Shown: positions 50,473-58,442 of the stretch, one piece after another | Layout of the letters: each line of letters starts with the position of its first letter | Position numbering within the stretch: position 1 is the first letter of the stretch | Assembly: GCF_032335695.1 (NCBI RefSeq) | Contig: NZ_JACTOJ010000001.1 | Location: forward strand, 62,001-126,000 | DNA length: 64,000 nucleotides | Direction: 5' to 3' | Origin: JACTOJ01 sp032335695 | GTDB taxonomy: Bacteria; Bacillota; Clostridia; Clostridiales; Clostridiaceae | Notes under the pieces: model-generated | The model's input: the letters and a program-made list of their open reading frames with translations, nothing else | Databases searched by the model: none | Told to the model about the DNA's origin: nothing | Translations under genes and position numbers: made by a program

Positions 50473-51732
50473 ATGAGAGTACTATATTACGATTGTTTTT
50501 GCGGAATAAGCGGTGATATGAATATAGCAGCATTGATAGATTTAGGAGTGGACAAAGAATATTTATTAAGAGAAATAGGGAAGCTTAATCTATCTTCTGA
50601 ATATGAAATTAAAATTAATAAATCTATGAAAAATGGAATAACCGGTACTAAATTTGATGTTATATTAAAACATGAACATAATCATGAAGAAAATCATTCT
50701 CATGAACACCTTCATGAGGAACATCACACTCATGAAAAAGAGGAGCATGTTCATCATGGTGAACACAGAAATTTAAATGATATTGAAAATATTATAAATG
50801 GAAGCAACTTAAGCGATGTAGTAAAAAAATTGAGTTTAGATATTTTTATGAAAATAGCGTTGGCTGAAGCAGAGGTCCATGGAAAACCTATAGAGGAAGT
50901 ACATTTTCATGAGGTAGGTGCTATAGACTCCATCATAGATATTGTCGGAGCTGCTATAGCAATAGACTATTTAAAGGTAGACAGAATTATGGCATCCACT
51001 GTTCAGGTAGGTGGCGGATTTGTAAAATGTGCTCATGGACTTATACCTGTACCTGCACCTGCTACAGTGAAAATTTTGAAAGATATTCCTATCAAATCAG
51101 GCATAGTGCCCTTTGAAACCACTACACCTACAGGAGCTGCTATCTTGGCAGAAAATGTTCAGGAATTTACTGATAAGATAGAATTTAAGATAGAAAAGAT
51201 AGGTTATGGACTTGGTACTAGAGATTTGGATATACCAAATGTTTTAAGGGTATATTTAGGTGAAGAAAACAAGCAGGAAGAAAGAGAGGAGCAATATCTT
51301 CTTGAAACAAATATAGATGATATGAATCCAGAATTATATAGTTATACTGAAGAAAAATTGTTTGAAAAGGGAGCTTTAGATGTATTTAAAACCCCTATTA
51401 TAATGAAAAAGGGAAGACCAGGAATAAAATTAAGTGTTTTAGTAAAAGGAAGTAAGGAAAAAGAAGTCTTGGATGTTATTTTTAAAGAGACTACTTCCTT
51501 GGGAGTGAGAAAATTTAATGTGGGCAAAATAATGCTTAATAGAGAATTTAAAAACATAAAAACTCCTTATGGAGAGGTGAAGATTAAAAATTCTTATTAT
51601 GAGGGCAAGCTTGTAAAATACAAAGCAGAGTATGAAGACTGCAAAAAAATAGCTGCAGAAAATAATTTACCAATCTCAAAAGTATATAGAGAAGTAAATA
51701 GGCTAATAGAAGAAAATTTAAATATAGATTAA
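50473..51732 (+). CDS. larC: Nickel insertion protein LarC
   Basis: A 419-aa LarC. It inserts Ni into the pyridinium-dithiocarboxylate mononucleotide to make the nickel-pincer cofactor, using CTP. The start YYDCFCGISGDMNIAALIDLG, the HFHEVGAIDSIIDIVG block and the C-terminal TNIDDMNPELYSY are typical. A His-rich stretch (about residues 72-103, with 14 or so His) is a probable nickel store. Unlike Lactobacillus, where larC1 and larC2 are joined by frameshifting, it is one continuous frame. ATG 50473 follows GGAGAAG. Confidence 0.95.
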   Translation: MRVLYYDCFCGISGDMNIAALIDLGVDKEYLLREIGKLNLSSEYEIKINKSMKNGITGTKFDVILKHEHNHEENHSHEHLHEEHHTHEKEEHVHHGEHRNLNDIENIINGSNLSDVVKKLSLDIFMKIALAEAEVHGKPIEEVHFHEVGAIDSIIDIVGAAIAIDYLKVDRIMASTVQVGGGFVKCAHGLIPVPAPATVKILKDIPIKSGIVPFETTTPTGAAILAENVQEFTDKIEFKIEKIGYGLGTRDLDIPNVLRVYLGEENKQEEREEQYLLETNIDDMNPELYSYTEEKLFEKGALDVFKTPIIMKKGRPGIKLSVLVKGSKEKEVLDVIFKETTSLGVRKFNVGKIMLNREFKNIKTPYGEVKIKNSYYEGKLVKYKAEYEDCKKIAAENNLPISKVYREVNRLIEENLNID

Positions 51733-51746
51733 TAGGGGGAAAAGGA

Positions 51747-52589
51747 ATGTTGCTTGATGAAAAATTTCAATGTCTTAAAGATATAATAAAAGAAAAGGAA
51801 AGTGCTGCTGTGGCATTTTCAGGTGGAGTGGACAGTACTTTTCTTATAAAAGTGGCTCACGAAGTATTAGGTGATAAATTAATAGCAGTTACGGCGACCT
51901 CCTCTACTTACCCGGAAAGAGAATTAAAGGAAGCTATAAAATATGCAAAGGATATGGGAGTAAAGCACATTATCATTTCTTCGGAAGAGCTTGATATAGA
52001 CGGCTTTGCTAATAATCCTACCAATAGATGCTATTATTGCAAGAAGGAACTTTTTACAAAAATAAAAGCTGTTGCTAAAGATAACGGAGCAGAATATATT
52101 TTTGATGGTTCCAATTTAGATGATACAGGGGATTATAGACCTGGAATGCAGGCTGCTAAGGAATTAGGGGTAGTAAGTCCTCTTAAGCAGGCAGGATTAA
52201 CTAAAAATGATATTAGGGAATTGTCTAAGAAGCTAGGACTTCCAACTTGGAACAAGCCTTCTTTTGCCTGCTTATCTTCAAGAGTTCCCTATGGAAATAA
52301 GATAACTCTTCCTAAGCTAAAAATGATAGAAGAGGCAGAGCAGTTTCTTCTTGATATGGGAATAAGGCAGGTTAGGGTAAGGCATCATGGAGATATAGCC
52401 AGAATAGAAGTTTCCCCTGAGGAAAGAGAAAAATTCTTCAGCATTAAAATTATGGATGAAATAGGAGATAAGTTCAAAAATATAGGATTTACCTATGTAA
52501 CCTTAGATATATTAGGATATAGAACAGGAAGCATGAATGAAGTGCTGAAGGAAGAGGATAAGTTTAAGCTTACACTAAATAATAAATAA
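51747..52589 (+). CDS. larE: Sulfur transferase LarE
   Basis: A 280-aa PP-loop protein (AFSGGVDSTFL near the N-terminus) that adenylates and adds sulfur to the cofactor precursor. The sacrificial Cys of LarE is recognisable in FACLSSRVPYG (about residue 172), and two more Cys occur in NRCYYCKKEL. Three Cys are the requirement seen in the 4Fe-4S form of LarE, which is not consumed in the reaction; whether this one carries a cluster is inference. It is 14 bp after larC and 20-40 bp before larB. Confidence 0.93.
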   Translation: MLLDEKFQCLKDIIKEKESAAVAFSGGVDSTFLIKVAHEVLGDKLIAVTATSSTYPERELKEAIKYAKDMGVKHIIISSEELDIDGFANNPTNRCYYCKKELFTKIKAVAKDNGAEYIFDGSNLDDTGDYRPGMQAAKELGVVSPLKQAGLTKNDIRELSKKLGLPTWNKPSFACLSSRVPYGNKITLPKLKMIEEAEQFLLDMGIRQVRVRHHGDIARIEVSPEEREKFFSIKIMDEIGDKFKNIGFTYVTLDILGYRTGSMNEVLKEEDKFKLTLNNK

Positions 52590-52630
52590 TGTGCCTTGTT
52601 TAGGGTAGATTGCAGGAGGCAACGGGAAAG

Positions 52631-53377
52631 ATGAATAAATCTGATATAAAAAATTTGCTGGAGGATGTAAAAAATAATAAAGTAGATATAGAAGCTGCGG
52701 CAAAGGAAATAGAAGATTTGCCCTTTAAGGACTTAGGTTTTGCTAATATAGATAATCATAGGGAAATACGAACAGGGTATCCAGAAGTTATATATTGCTC
52801 CGGAAAAACTGTGGAGCAAGTAAAGAGTATTGTAGAATTTATGCTTACTAAGGATGATAATATTTTAGCTACAAGGGCCAGTGAAGAAATGTTTCAGTCA
52901 GTAAGAGAAGTATGCAGTGAAGCAAGCTATAATAAGCTTGCTAGAACCATAACCATCAAAAGAAGAGAAACTAAACTTACAGATAGTTATATTGCCATAA
53001 TTTCAGCTGGAACCTCTGACCTTCCAGTGGTAGAAGAGGCAGCTGAAACTGCCATGATAATGGGAAACAGGGTTGAAAAAATTGTAGATGTAGGTGTTGC
53101 CGGCATACATAGATTGTTTGCAAGACTTGATGTGATAAGAGGGGCAAAGGTAGTAATAGTTATTGCAGGAATGGAAGGAGCTCTCGCCAGCGTTATAGGA
53201 GGACTTGTAGATAAGCCAGTTATAGCAGTTCCTACTAGTGTAGGCTATGGAGCAAATTTCAATGGACTTGCAGCACTTTTATCTATGCTGAACAGCTGTG
53301 CCAATGGAATCAGTGTGGTAAATATAGACAATGGATTTGGTGCGGCGTATAATGCTAGTATGATAAATAAGTTATAA
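52631..53377 (+). CDS. larB: Pyridinium carboxylase LarB
   Basis: A 248-aa LarB. It carboxylates and hydrolyses nicotinic acid adenine dinucleotide in the first step of nickel-pincer synthesis. The C-terminal half is PurE/AIR-carboxylase-like (ISAGTSDLPVVEEAAETA, VGVAGIHRLFARLD and AGMEGALASVIGGLVDKPVIAVPTSVGYG). ATG 52631 lies 11 nt after AGGAGG; an upstream TTG at 52610 is before it. The gene order larC-larE-larB with a nickel transporter is complete for cofactor making, but no larA is seen. Confidence 0.93.
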   Translation: MNKSDIKNLLEDVKNNKVDIEAAAKEIEDLPFKDLGFANIDNHREIRTGYPEVIYCSGKTVEQVKSIVEFMLTKDDNILATRASEEMFQSVREVCSEASYNKLARTITIKRRETKLTDSYIAIISAGTSDLPVVEEAAETAMIMGNRVEKIVDVGVAGIHRLFARLDVIRGAKVVIVIAGMEGALASVIGGLVDKPVIAVPTSVGYGANFNGLAALLSMLNSCANGISVVNIDNGFGAAYNASMINKL

Positions 53378-53409
53378 ATATATTTTTGCTTACGGGGAGG
53401 GGATTACAA

Positions 53410-54414
53410 ATTAATAGGATATATAAAAAACGCAGTTGGCTTAATTATGCTATTGTGGTATTTTTGCTTCATGTTATAGGAATAGCTCTGTTGTTAATTA
53501 ATGCGCACCAATATCCCCAAATTTTTGGTATGGCTTTACTGGTATATACTCTGGGATTAAGACATGCTTTTGATGCAGATCATATTGCAGCTATAGATAA
53601 TACTGTAAGAAAATTGGTGCAGCAAAAGAAAGATCCTACAGGAGTAGGGTTTTTCTTTTCTATGGGACATTCATCTGTAGTATTTATTATGGCTGTAATA
53701 ACTACCTTTGCTATGAGCTGGGCTGAGGTAAACATACCAGCCATAAAGGATGTAGGAAGTGTAATAGGAGCATCTGTATCAGGAGCCTTTCTTGTGCTTA
53801 TAGGCATACTTAATTTATATATATGGGTTGATATATACAGAATATTTATAGACATGAGACGGGGAAAATTTAATGAGGACCATTTAGATAAATTACTATT
53901 AAGCAGAGGTTTTATTTCTCGTTTTGGAGGAAAACTTTATAAATTCATCAATAAAAGCTGGCATGTATATCCGCTGGGCTTCCTATTTGGACTTGGCTTT
54001 GATACAGCTTCTGAAGTAACTCTTCTGGCTATTTCAGCTAATGCAGCTACTCAGTCTATTCCTCCAAGCTTAATAATATCACTGCCAATCATATTTGCGG
54101 CAGGAATGAGCCTTATGGATACTGCAGATGGTATATTTATGACCACTGCATATAACTGGGCCTTTTCAACACCGCTTAGAAAGATATATTATAATTTGTC
54201 TGTGACAGGTATATCTGTGGTAGTGGCATTATTTATAGGAATCATAGAATTGACTCAGATAATCGCCCCTAAGTTAGGCTTGAACAGCGGAATATGGGCA
54301 TGGATAACCGGATTGAATTTGGCTAATATTGGATATTTATTAGTAGCTCTATTTGTGGTGTTGTGGGCGGCTTCCTATGTTATATGGAAAACTCTTCATT
54401 TAGAAAGTGCCTAG
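53410..54414 (+). CDS. NiCoT-family nickel/cobalt transporter
   Basis: A membrane permease of about 334 aa and 8 helices. The NiCoT signature RHAFDADHIAAIDNTVRKL (helix 2) and LGFDTASEVTLLAI are present. It takes up Ni2+ (or Co2+), fitting the lar genes just upstream. The start is unusual. A strong GGGGAGGGG lies at 53395-53402, and the codon at the proper distance is ATT (53410), not ATG. A TTG at 53386 precedes that site. Either AUU initiates, or the annotated start should be TTG with a weak site. Confidence 0.9.
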   Translation: MNRIYKKRSWLNYAIVVFLLHVIGIALLLINAHQYPQIFGMALLVYTLGLRHAFDADHIAAIDNTVRKLVQQKKDPTGVGFFFSMGHSSVVFIMAVITTFAMSWAEVNIPAIKDVGSVIGASVSGAFLVLIGILNLYIWVDIYRIFIDMRRGKFNEDHLDKLLLSRGFISRFGGKLYKFINKSWHVYPLGFLFGLGFDTASEVTLLAISANAATQSIPPSLIISLPIIFAAGMSLMDTADGIFMTTAYNWAFSTPLRKIYYNLSVTGISVVVALFIGIIELTQIIAPKLGLNSGIWAWITGLNLANIGYLLVALFVVLWAASYVIWKTLHLESA

Positions 54415-54445
54415 AGTAAAATAAAATTAAATTATACCAATTGAG

Positions 54446-54483
54446 AAGTCGGAATGCTCTAAAAATGAGTTTTCTGACTTTTT
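54446..54483 (+). terminator. Terminator of the lar-nickel operon
   Basis: AAGTCGGAA pairs with TTCTGACTT (one G-U pair), followed by TTTCATTTT. The loop is long (17 nt). Confidence 0.6.
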
Positions 54484-54556
54484 CATTTTAAACGCATATT
54501 ATTAAATATATGTATAATAATATATTTATTAGAATTATATTAAAGGAGTGTTTTAA

Positions 54557-55117
54557 ATGGCAGTATCAAATGCAATGACAGCAGATTTTTTACGTTCAGC
54601 TTATGGTGGAGAAAGTATGGCTCATATGAGATATCTTATTTGGGGTGATGCAGCTAGAAAGGATGGATATCCTAATATAGGAAGACTTTTTGATGCCGTA
54701 GCTTATGCTGAACAGGTTCATGCTACTAATCATTTTAATGTGCTAAAAGATCAAGTTGGAGATAATACAGTAGCAGCTGGAGCTGTTTTTGGACTTACCA
54801 ATATTGTTCAAAATCTTCAAGGAGCCATTGATGGAGAACTTCATGAAGTGGAGCAAATGTATCCTGTATATATAGAAACAGCTAAATTTCAGCAAGAAAA
54901 AGATGCTCAGAGATCCTTTCATTATGCTTTGGAAGCAGAAAAAATACATGCAAAATTGTTTACTACTGCACAGGAATCAGCAAAAGGTGGAAAGGATATA
55001 CAGGATGATACTATCTATATATGCCCAGTATGCGGCTTCACAGAAATTGGAGATACAGTAGAGAAATGTCCAGTGTGTGGTGCCAGCAAAGACAAGTTTA
55101 AAGCTTTTGCTAAATAG
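54557..55117 (+). CDS. Rubrerythrin
   Basis: A 186-aa rubrerythrin that reduces hydrogen peroxide, protecting anaerobes from oxygen. The diiron four-helix part (about 1-150) carries the paired E-x-x-H motifs (AYAEQVHATNHF and LEAEKIHAKLF), and the C-terminal rubredoxin site has CPVCG twice (about 156-175). ATG follows TAAAGGAGTG. It is monocistronic, with a long hairpin (55181-55231) after it. Confidence 0.96.
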   Translation: MAVSNAMTADFLRSAYGGESMAHMRYLIWGDAARKDGYPNIGRLFDAVAYAEQVHATNHFNVLKDQVGDNTVAAGAVFGLTNIVQNLQGAIDGELHEVEQMYPVYIETAKFQQEKDAQRSFHYALEAEKIHAKLFTTAQESAKGGKDIQDDTIYICPVCGFTEIGDTVEKCPVCGASKDKFKAFAK

Positions 55118-55180
55118 AGAAGAAGATGATGATTTTTTATATGCTTTATAAGCATTTTTGTAATTAATACTAGGTAATAA

Positions 55181-55231
55181 AAACGTGTAATTAGTTTTGC
55201 TAATTTGTATAGAAAACCAATTACACGCTTT
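55181..55231 (+). terminator. Terminator between rubrerythrin and hydG
   Basis: AAACGTGTAATT and AATTACACG, with inner GTTTT/AAAAC, form a long interrupted stem ending in TTTT. It lies between convergent genes. Confidence 0.7.
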
Positions 55232-55281
55232 TAATTTAGGCTCTTTTCTTAAATCAGTATAGCATTAATTCACATTGGAGC

Positions 55282-56700
55282 TTAGAAACGAAAATCTCTT
55301 TTTCCATCTTTCATTTCAGTTAAATGTTCTTTAGCTATGGAACGAACCTTTTCGTTTGGTATATTCTCGATTTCTTTATTAATAAGGTCTTTTCCATGAA
55401 CCTTAGTATCTTCAGAAGCATAGTCTTCTAGATATTCATTTAAAGTCATTAATGCATTTGGCTGACAGCAGTTTGCAATCTGGCCTGATTTAACTAGACT
55501 CATGAATCTGTCTCCAGTACGCCCTTCACGATAGCAAGCGGTACAGAAGCTTGGAATATAGCCAAGTTTCATAAGCCAATTTACGATTTCATCTAGAGTT
55601 CTATTATCATTTACGTCAAATTGAGCTGAGTTATCATCTTCATCTTCCTTTTCACTGTAACCGCCCACACTAGTGGAAGAAGCTCCGCTTATTTGAGAAA
55701 CACCTAATTCGAGAACTTTTTCACGAGTAGACTTAGATTCTCTTGTAGAAACTATCATGCCTGTATATGGTACAGCTATTCTTATTATTGCTACTATTTT
55801 TGCGAATATATCATCTGAGATAGCATTGGAGAAATTAGCAGGATCTATGTCATCTGCAGGACGTATTCTTGGTACACTTATAGTATGTGGTCCAACACCC
55901 ATAGCAGCTTCTAAATGCTCTGCGTGCATTAGAAGACCAACAAAATCATACTTGTACATGTTTAATCCGAACAATACACCTATACCCACATCATCTATGC
56001 CGCCTTCCATAGCTCTATCCATAGCTTCAGTATGGTAAGCATAGTCATGCTTTGGACCAGTTGGATGTAATTCTTCATAATTTTTCTTATTATAAGTTTC
56101 TTGGAAAAGTATATAAGTACCGATACCTGCTTCTTTTAGCTTTCTATAATTCTCAACAGTAGTAGCAGCTATATTTACATTTACACGTCTTATTGCTCCG
56201 TTCTTATGTTTTATGCTGTAAATTGTTTTTATGCTCTCAAGCACGTATTCAATTGGATTGTTTATTGGATCTTCTCCAGTTTCCAAGGCTAAACGTTTAT
56301 GGCCCATATCCTGAAGAGCAATAACTTCACGTTTTATATCTTCTTGAGTTAGCTTTTTACGGCTGATATGTTTATTTTTATAGTGATAAGGACAATATAC
56401 ACAGCCGTTTATACAATAGTTTGAAAGATATAATGGAGCAAACATAACTATTCTATTGCCATAAAATCTCTGCTTAATTTCCTTAGCTAATTTATATATT
56501 TTTTCATTTTCTTCTTCCAAATCGCATTCTAGCAATACTGCAGCTTCCTTGTGAGTTAGTCCTTTGCAGTCCTTAGCTCTTTCTATTAAGCTGGAGATTA
56601 GCTCACGATTGTGTTTGTTTTTTTCAGCGTAAGCAAGAGTTTCTAAAATCTCTTCATCATCTATAAACTCCGTAGCAACTTTAGATTTCACATTATACAT
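55282..56700 (-). CDS. hydG: [FeFe]-hydrogenase maturase HydG
   Basis: A 472-aa radical-SAM enzyme. It cleaves tyrosine to make the CO and CN ligands of the hydrogenase H-cluster. The SAM-cluster motif CINGCVYC (CX3CX2C) is at about 96-103, and the second cluster motif is at the C-terminus: CTACYREGRTGDRFM followed by a Cys in IANCC. HydE and HydF are not in the window. The gene follows a small TM1266-type protein by 23 bp, indicating one operon on the minus strand. Confidence 0.96.
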   Translation of the reverse strand: MYNVKSKVATEFIDDEEILETLAYAEKNKHNRELISSLIERAKDCKGLTHKEAAVLLECDLEEENEKIYKLAKEIKQRFYGNRIVMFAPLYLSNYCINGCVYCPYHYKNKHISRKKLTQEDIKREVIALQDMGHKRLALETGEDPINNPIEYVLESIKTIYSIKHKNGAIRRVNVNIAATTVENYRKLKEAGIGTYILFQETYNKKNYEELHPTGPKHDYAYHTEAMDRAMEGGIDDVGIGVLFGLNMYKYDFVGLLMHAEHLEAAMGVGPHTISVPRIRPADDIDPANFSNAISDDIFAKIVAIIRIAVPYTGMIVSTRESKSTREKVLELGVSQISGASSTSVGGYSEKEDEDDNSAQFDVNDNRTLDEIVNWLMKLGYIPSFCTACYREGRTGDRFMSLVKSGQIANCCQPNALMTLNEYLEDYASEDTKVHGKDLINKEIENIPNEKVRSIAKEHLTEMKDGKRDFRF

Positions 56701-56723
56701 AAGCTTTACACCTCATTTAAAAT

Positions 56724-57008
56724 TTATTTAATTTGGTCTGTAGATTCCTTCTCTGAGTCCTTTGATATTTTGGAATAAACTGTTTTAGTGTTCACATAAG
56801 GCAACATTCCAAGCTTTCCAGACAAAGCACTAATAACGTCCATAGGTGCATCAACGATGATACTAATTACAGAAATATTACGCTTGTGGTAGGGAATTCC
56901 CATTCTTCCTACGATATATTCACCATAATCATGCAGGATAGAATTAAGTTTTTGTACCACATCTCTGTTTTCAACAATAATTCCTATTTGGGCGATTCTT
57001 GTTTCCAT
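56724..57008 (-). CDS. TM1266-family hydrogenase-associated regulator
   Basis: A 94-aa ACT-like protein of the TM1266 family, regularly found next to the H-cluster maturases and thought to regulate them. The fold is visible in RIAQIGIIVENRDVVQKLNSIL and GRMGIPYHKRNISVISIIV. I chose ATG 57008, 8-9 nt after AGAGAGG; a longer frame to 57074 would run through a terminator hairpin. It is the first gene of the hydG operon. Confidence 0.9.
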   Translation of the reverse strand: METRIAQIGIIVENRDVVQKLNSILHDYGEYIVGRMGIPYHKRNISVISIIVDAPMDVISALSGKLGMLPYVNTKTVYSKISKDSEKESTDQIK

Positions 57009-57486
57009 GGCTTTAAAAATCCTCTCTAAATAAAAAATTCTTGCACCACAAGGCACAAGAGCAGTAAAGAACACAACAAAAGCACATCTTAAAAGCTATG
57101 CTTTAAAACATCACTATACTTTCGCCTTCTCATTTGGGACAAACCCTTATGCATTCAGTACGATATTTTTTTAACAATATAGAATAGGTTAGCTGAAAGA
57201 TAAACAGAGCTTTATCTCAAACAGTTCACCAAAACATCAATTATACTGTACCATTATATTGCTGTTAAATGCAATAGTTTTTTAGATTAAAATACGAACT
57301 TAGATAAAAATTACAATAACATTACAAAAACAGTAAATATATTGATAATGATTTATTGGGAGTATAGTATGAAATTAAGGGAAGATAATATTTATATCTT
57401 AATAATATACTTGCAAATCTTTCACAATTCAAAAGCACTTTTGTTAGTATTTATATTAAAACAAATATGGTAAAAGGAGAGTAATT
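57009..57486. other. 478-bp gap with the hydG operon leader and a lipoprotein promoter
   Basis: On the minus strand this is a long 5' leader for the TM1266-hydG pair. It has several hairpins (GGG-TTTG-TCCC near 57131-57145 and AAAGC-TAT-GCTTT near 57090) and ends in a terminator (57031-57059) immediately before the ribosome site. On the plus strand it holds the upstream region of the lipoprotein gene at 57487, with an AT-rich run and no clear motif. The segment at 57089-57107 resembles the ends of the repeat family. Confidence 0.5.
57031..57059 (-). terminator. Leader terminator in front of the hydG operon
   Basis: On the minus strand CTTGTGCC pairs with GGTGCAAG (two G-U pairs) around TTGT and is followed by AATTTTTTA. 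The ribosome site of the first gene begins 5 nt later. A terminator between a promoter and the first gene of an operon is the usual mark of attenuation. Confidence 0.6.
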
Positions 57487-58209
57487 ATGTTTTTATCATT
57501 TAATAAAAAATCAATTATGGGTACTATTTTATTTTTAATAATCGCAATAATGGTTGGATGTTCGAGTGGTGCACCTAAATCAGCTTCAGATAATGCAAGT
57601 GCCAATAAATCTCAGAATGCAGCACCACAGGTTACAAATTCTGAACAAAATTCTAGTAATACTTCTTCCGGTGATGGGGCAAAAAATAGTTCTAATACCA
57701 GTTCAAACACTAATGTAAAAACTGATTCTAAAAATAATAATCAAAAGGCATTAATAAATACTATAAAAACTTTAGCTCAGCAGGGCAAAGTTATAAATAG
57801 TGATTTTTCTTTAGGTATTAACATGGCATCGGTAGAACAAAAGTGGGGAAAAGCAGATAAATCAGAGTGGATAGCACAAGCTAAAGGAATCTATATAAGC
57901 TATTCAAAGCACAATATAGTTTTCGGAACTAATAAGGGGGCACAGATTTTTGAAATCAGATCCTTAGATAGCAGGCCTAATCAAATATCTTTTTCCACAT
58001 TAAAAAATGTATTGGGTAAACCAGCTTATGATGTAAAATCAAATGGTGAAGAAATAATAGGATATAAAGCTAATACAAAATATAAAATTTTATTTGTGTT
58101 TTCTGAACCAAAAAAAGGTAATGAGAATCCTAGTTTAAAGCATTATTCCGTTTTATATCCTTCTATTACAGCTAATAGTATGGCAAGCGATCCAGGAAGA
58201 GAATGGTAA
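57487..58209 (+). CDS. YjgB/DUF4309-type lipoprotein
   Basis: A 240-aa lipoprotein: signal helix (about 10-24) with lipobox MVGC, a low-complexity Ser/Asn/Gln linker (about 28-90), and a C-terminal DUF4309 domain (about 95-240) similar to Bacillus YjgB (DFSLGINMASVEQKWGKADKSEW and YISYSKHNIVFG). Its role is unknown; it sits on the outer face of the membrane. Start follows AAAAGGAGAG. A perfect 15-bp terminator stem follows. Confidence 0.88.
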   Translation: MFLSFNKKSIMGTILFLIIAIMVGCSSGAPKSASDNASANKSQNAAPQVTNSEQNSSNTSSGDGAKNSSNTSSNTNVKTDSKNNNQKALINTIKTLAQQGKVINSDFSLGINMASVEQKWGKADKSEWIAQAKGIYISYSKHNIVFGTNKGAQIFEIRSLDSRPNQISFSTLKNVLGKPAYDVKSNGEEIIGYKANTKYKILFVFSEPKKGNENPSLKHYSVLYPSITANSMASDPGREW

Positions 58210-58237
58210 AAACTCAATCTCTAAGTTGTAGGTACTG

Positions 58238-58275
58238 AATACTGATATGATTAATAATCATATCAGTATTTTTAT
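58238..58275 (+). terminator. Intrinsic terminator
   Basis: AATACTGATATGATT pairs perfectly over 15 bp with its complement around AAT, then TTTTATG. Confidence 0.85.
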
Positions 58276-58442
58276 GCAGTTATTTCTGAATTGTGACAAA
58301 AAATAACATGTAATTACAATATAAAGTGGCTGATATAAAAATACGATAATAATATATAGAATAAATATTTAATTAAATTCAAATAATTGTGCAAAGATAT
58401 TTTTAAATATTTGACTTAACTAATGCAGAAGTGGTGATTTTG

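Noticed and set aside
50670..50770. CRISPR-like or tandem repeat in larC
   Set aside because: The repeated CATGAA-type DNA simply encodes the His/Glu-rich nickel-binding stretch.
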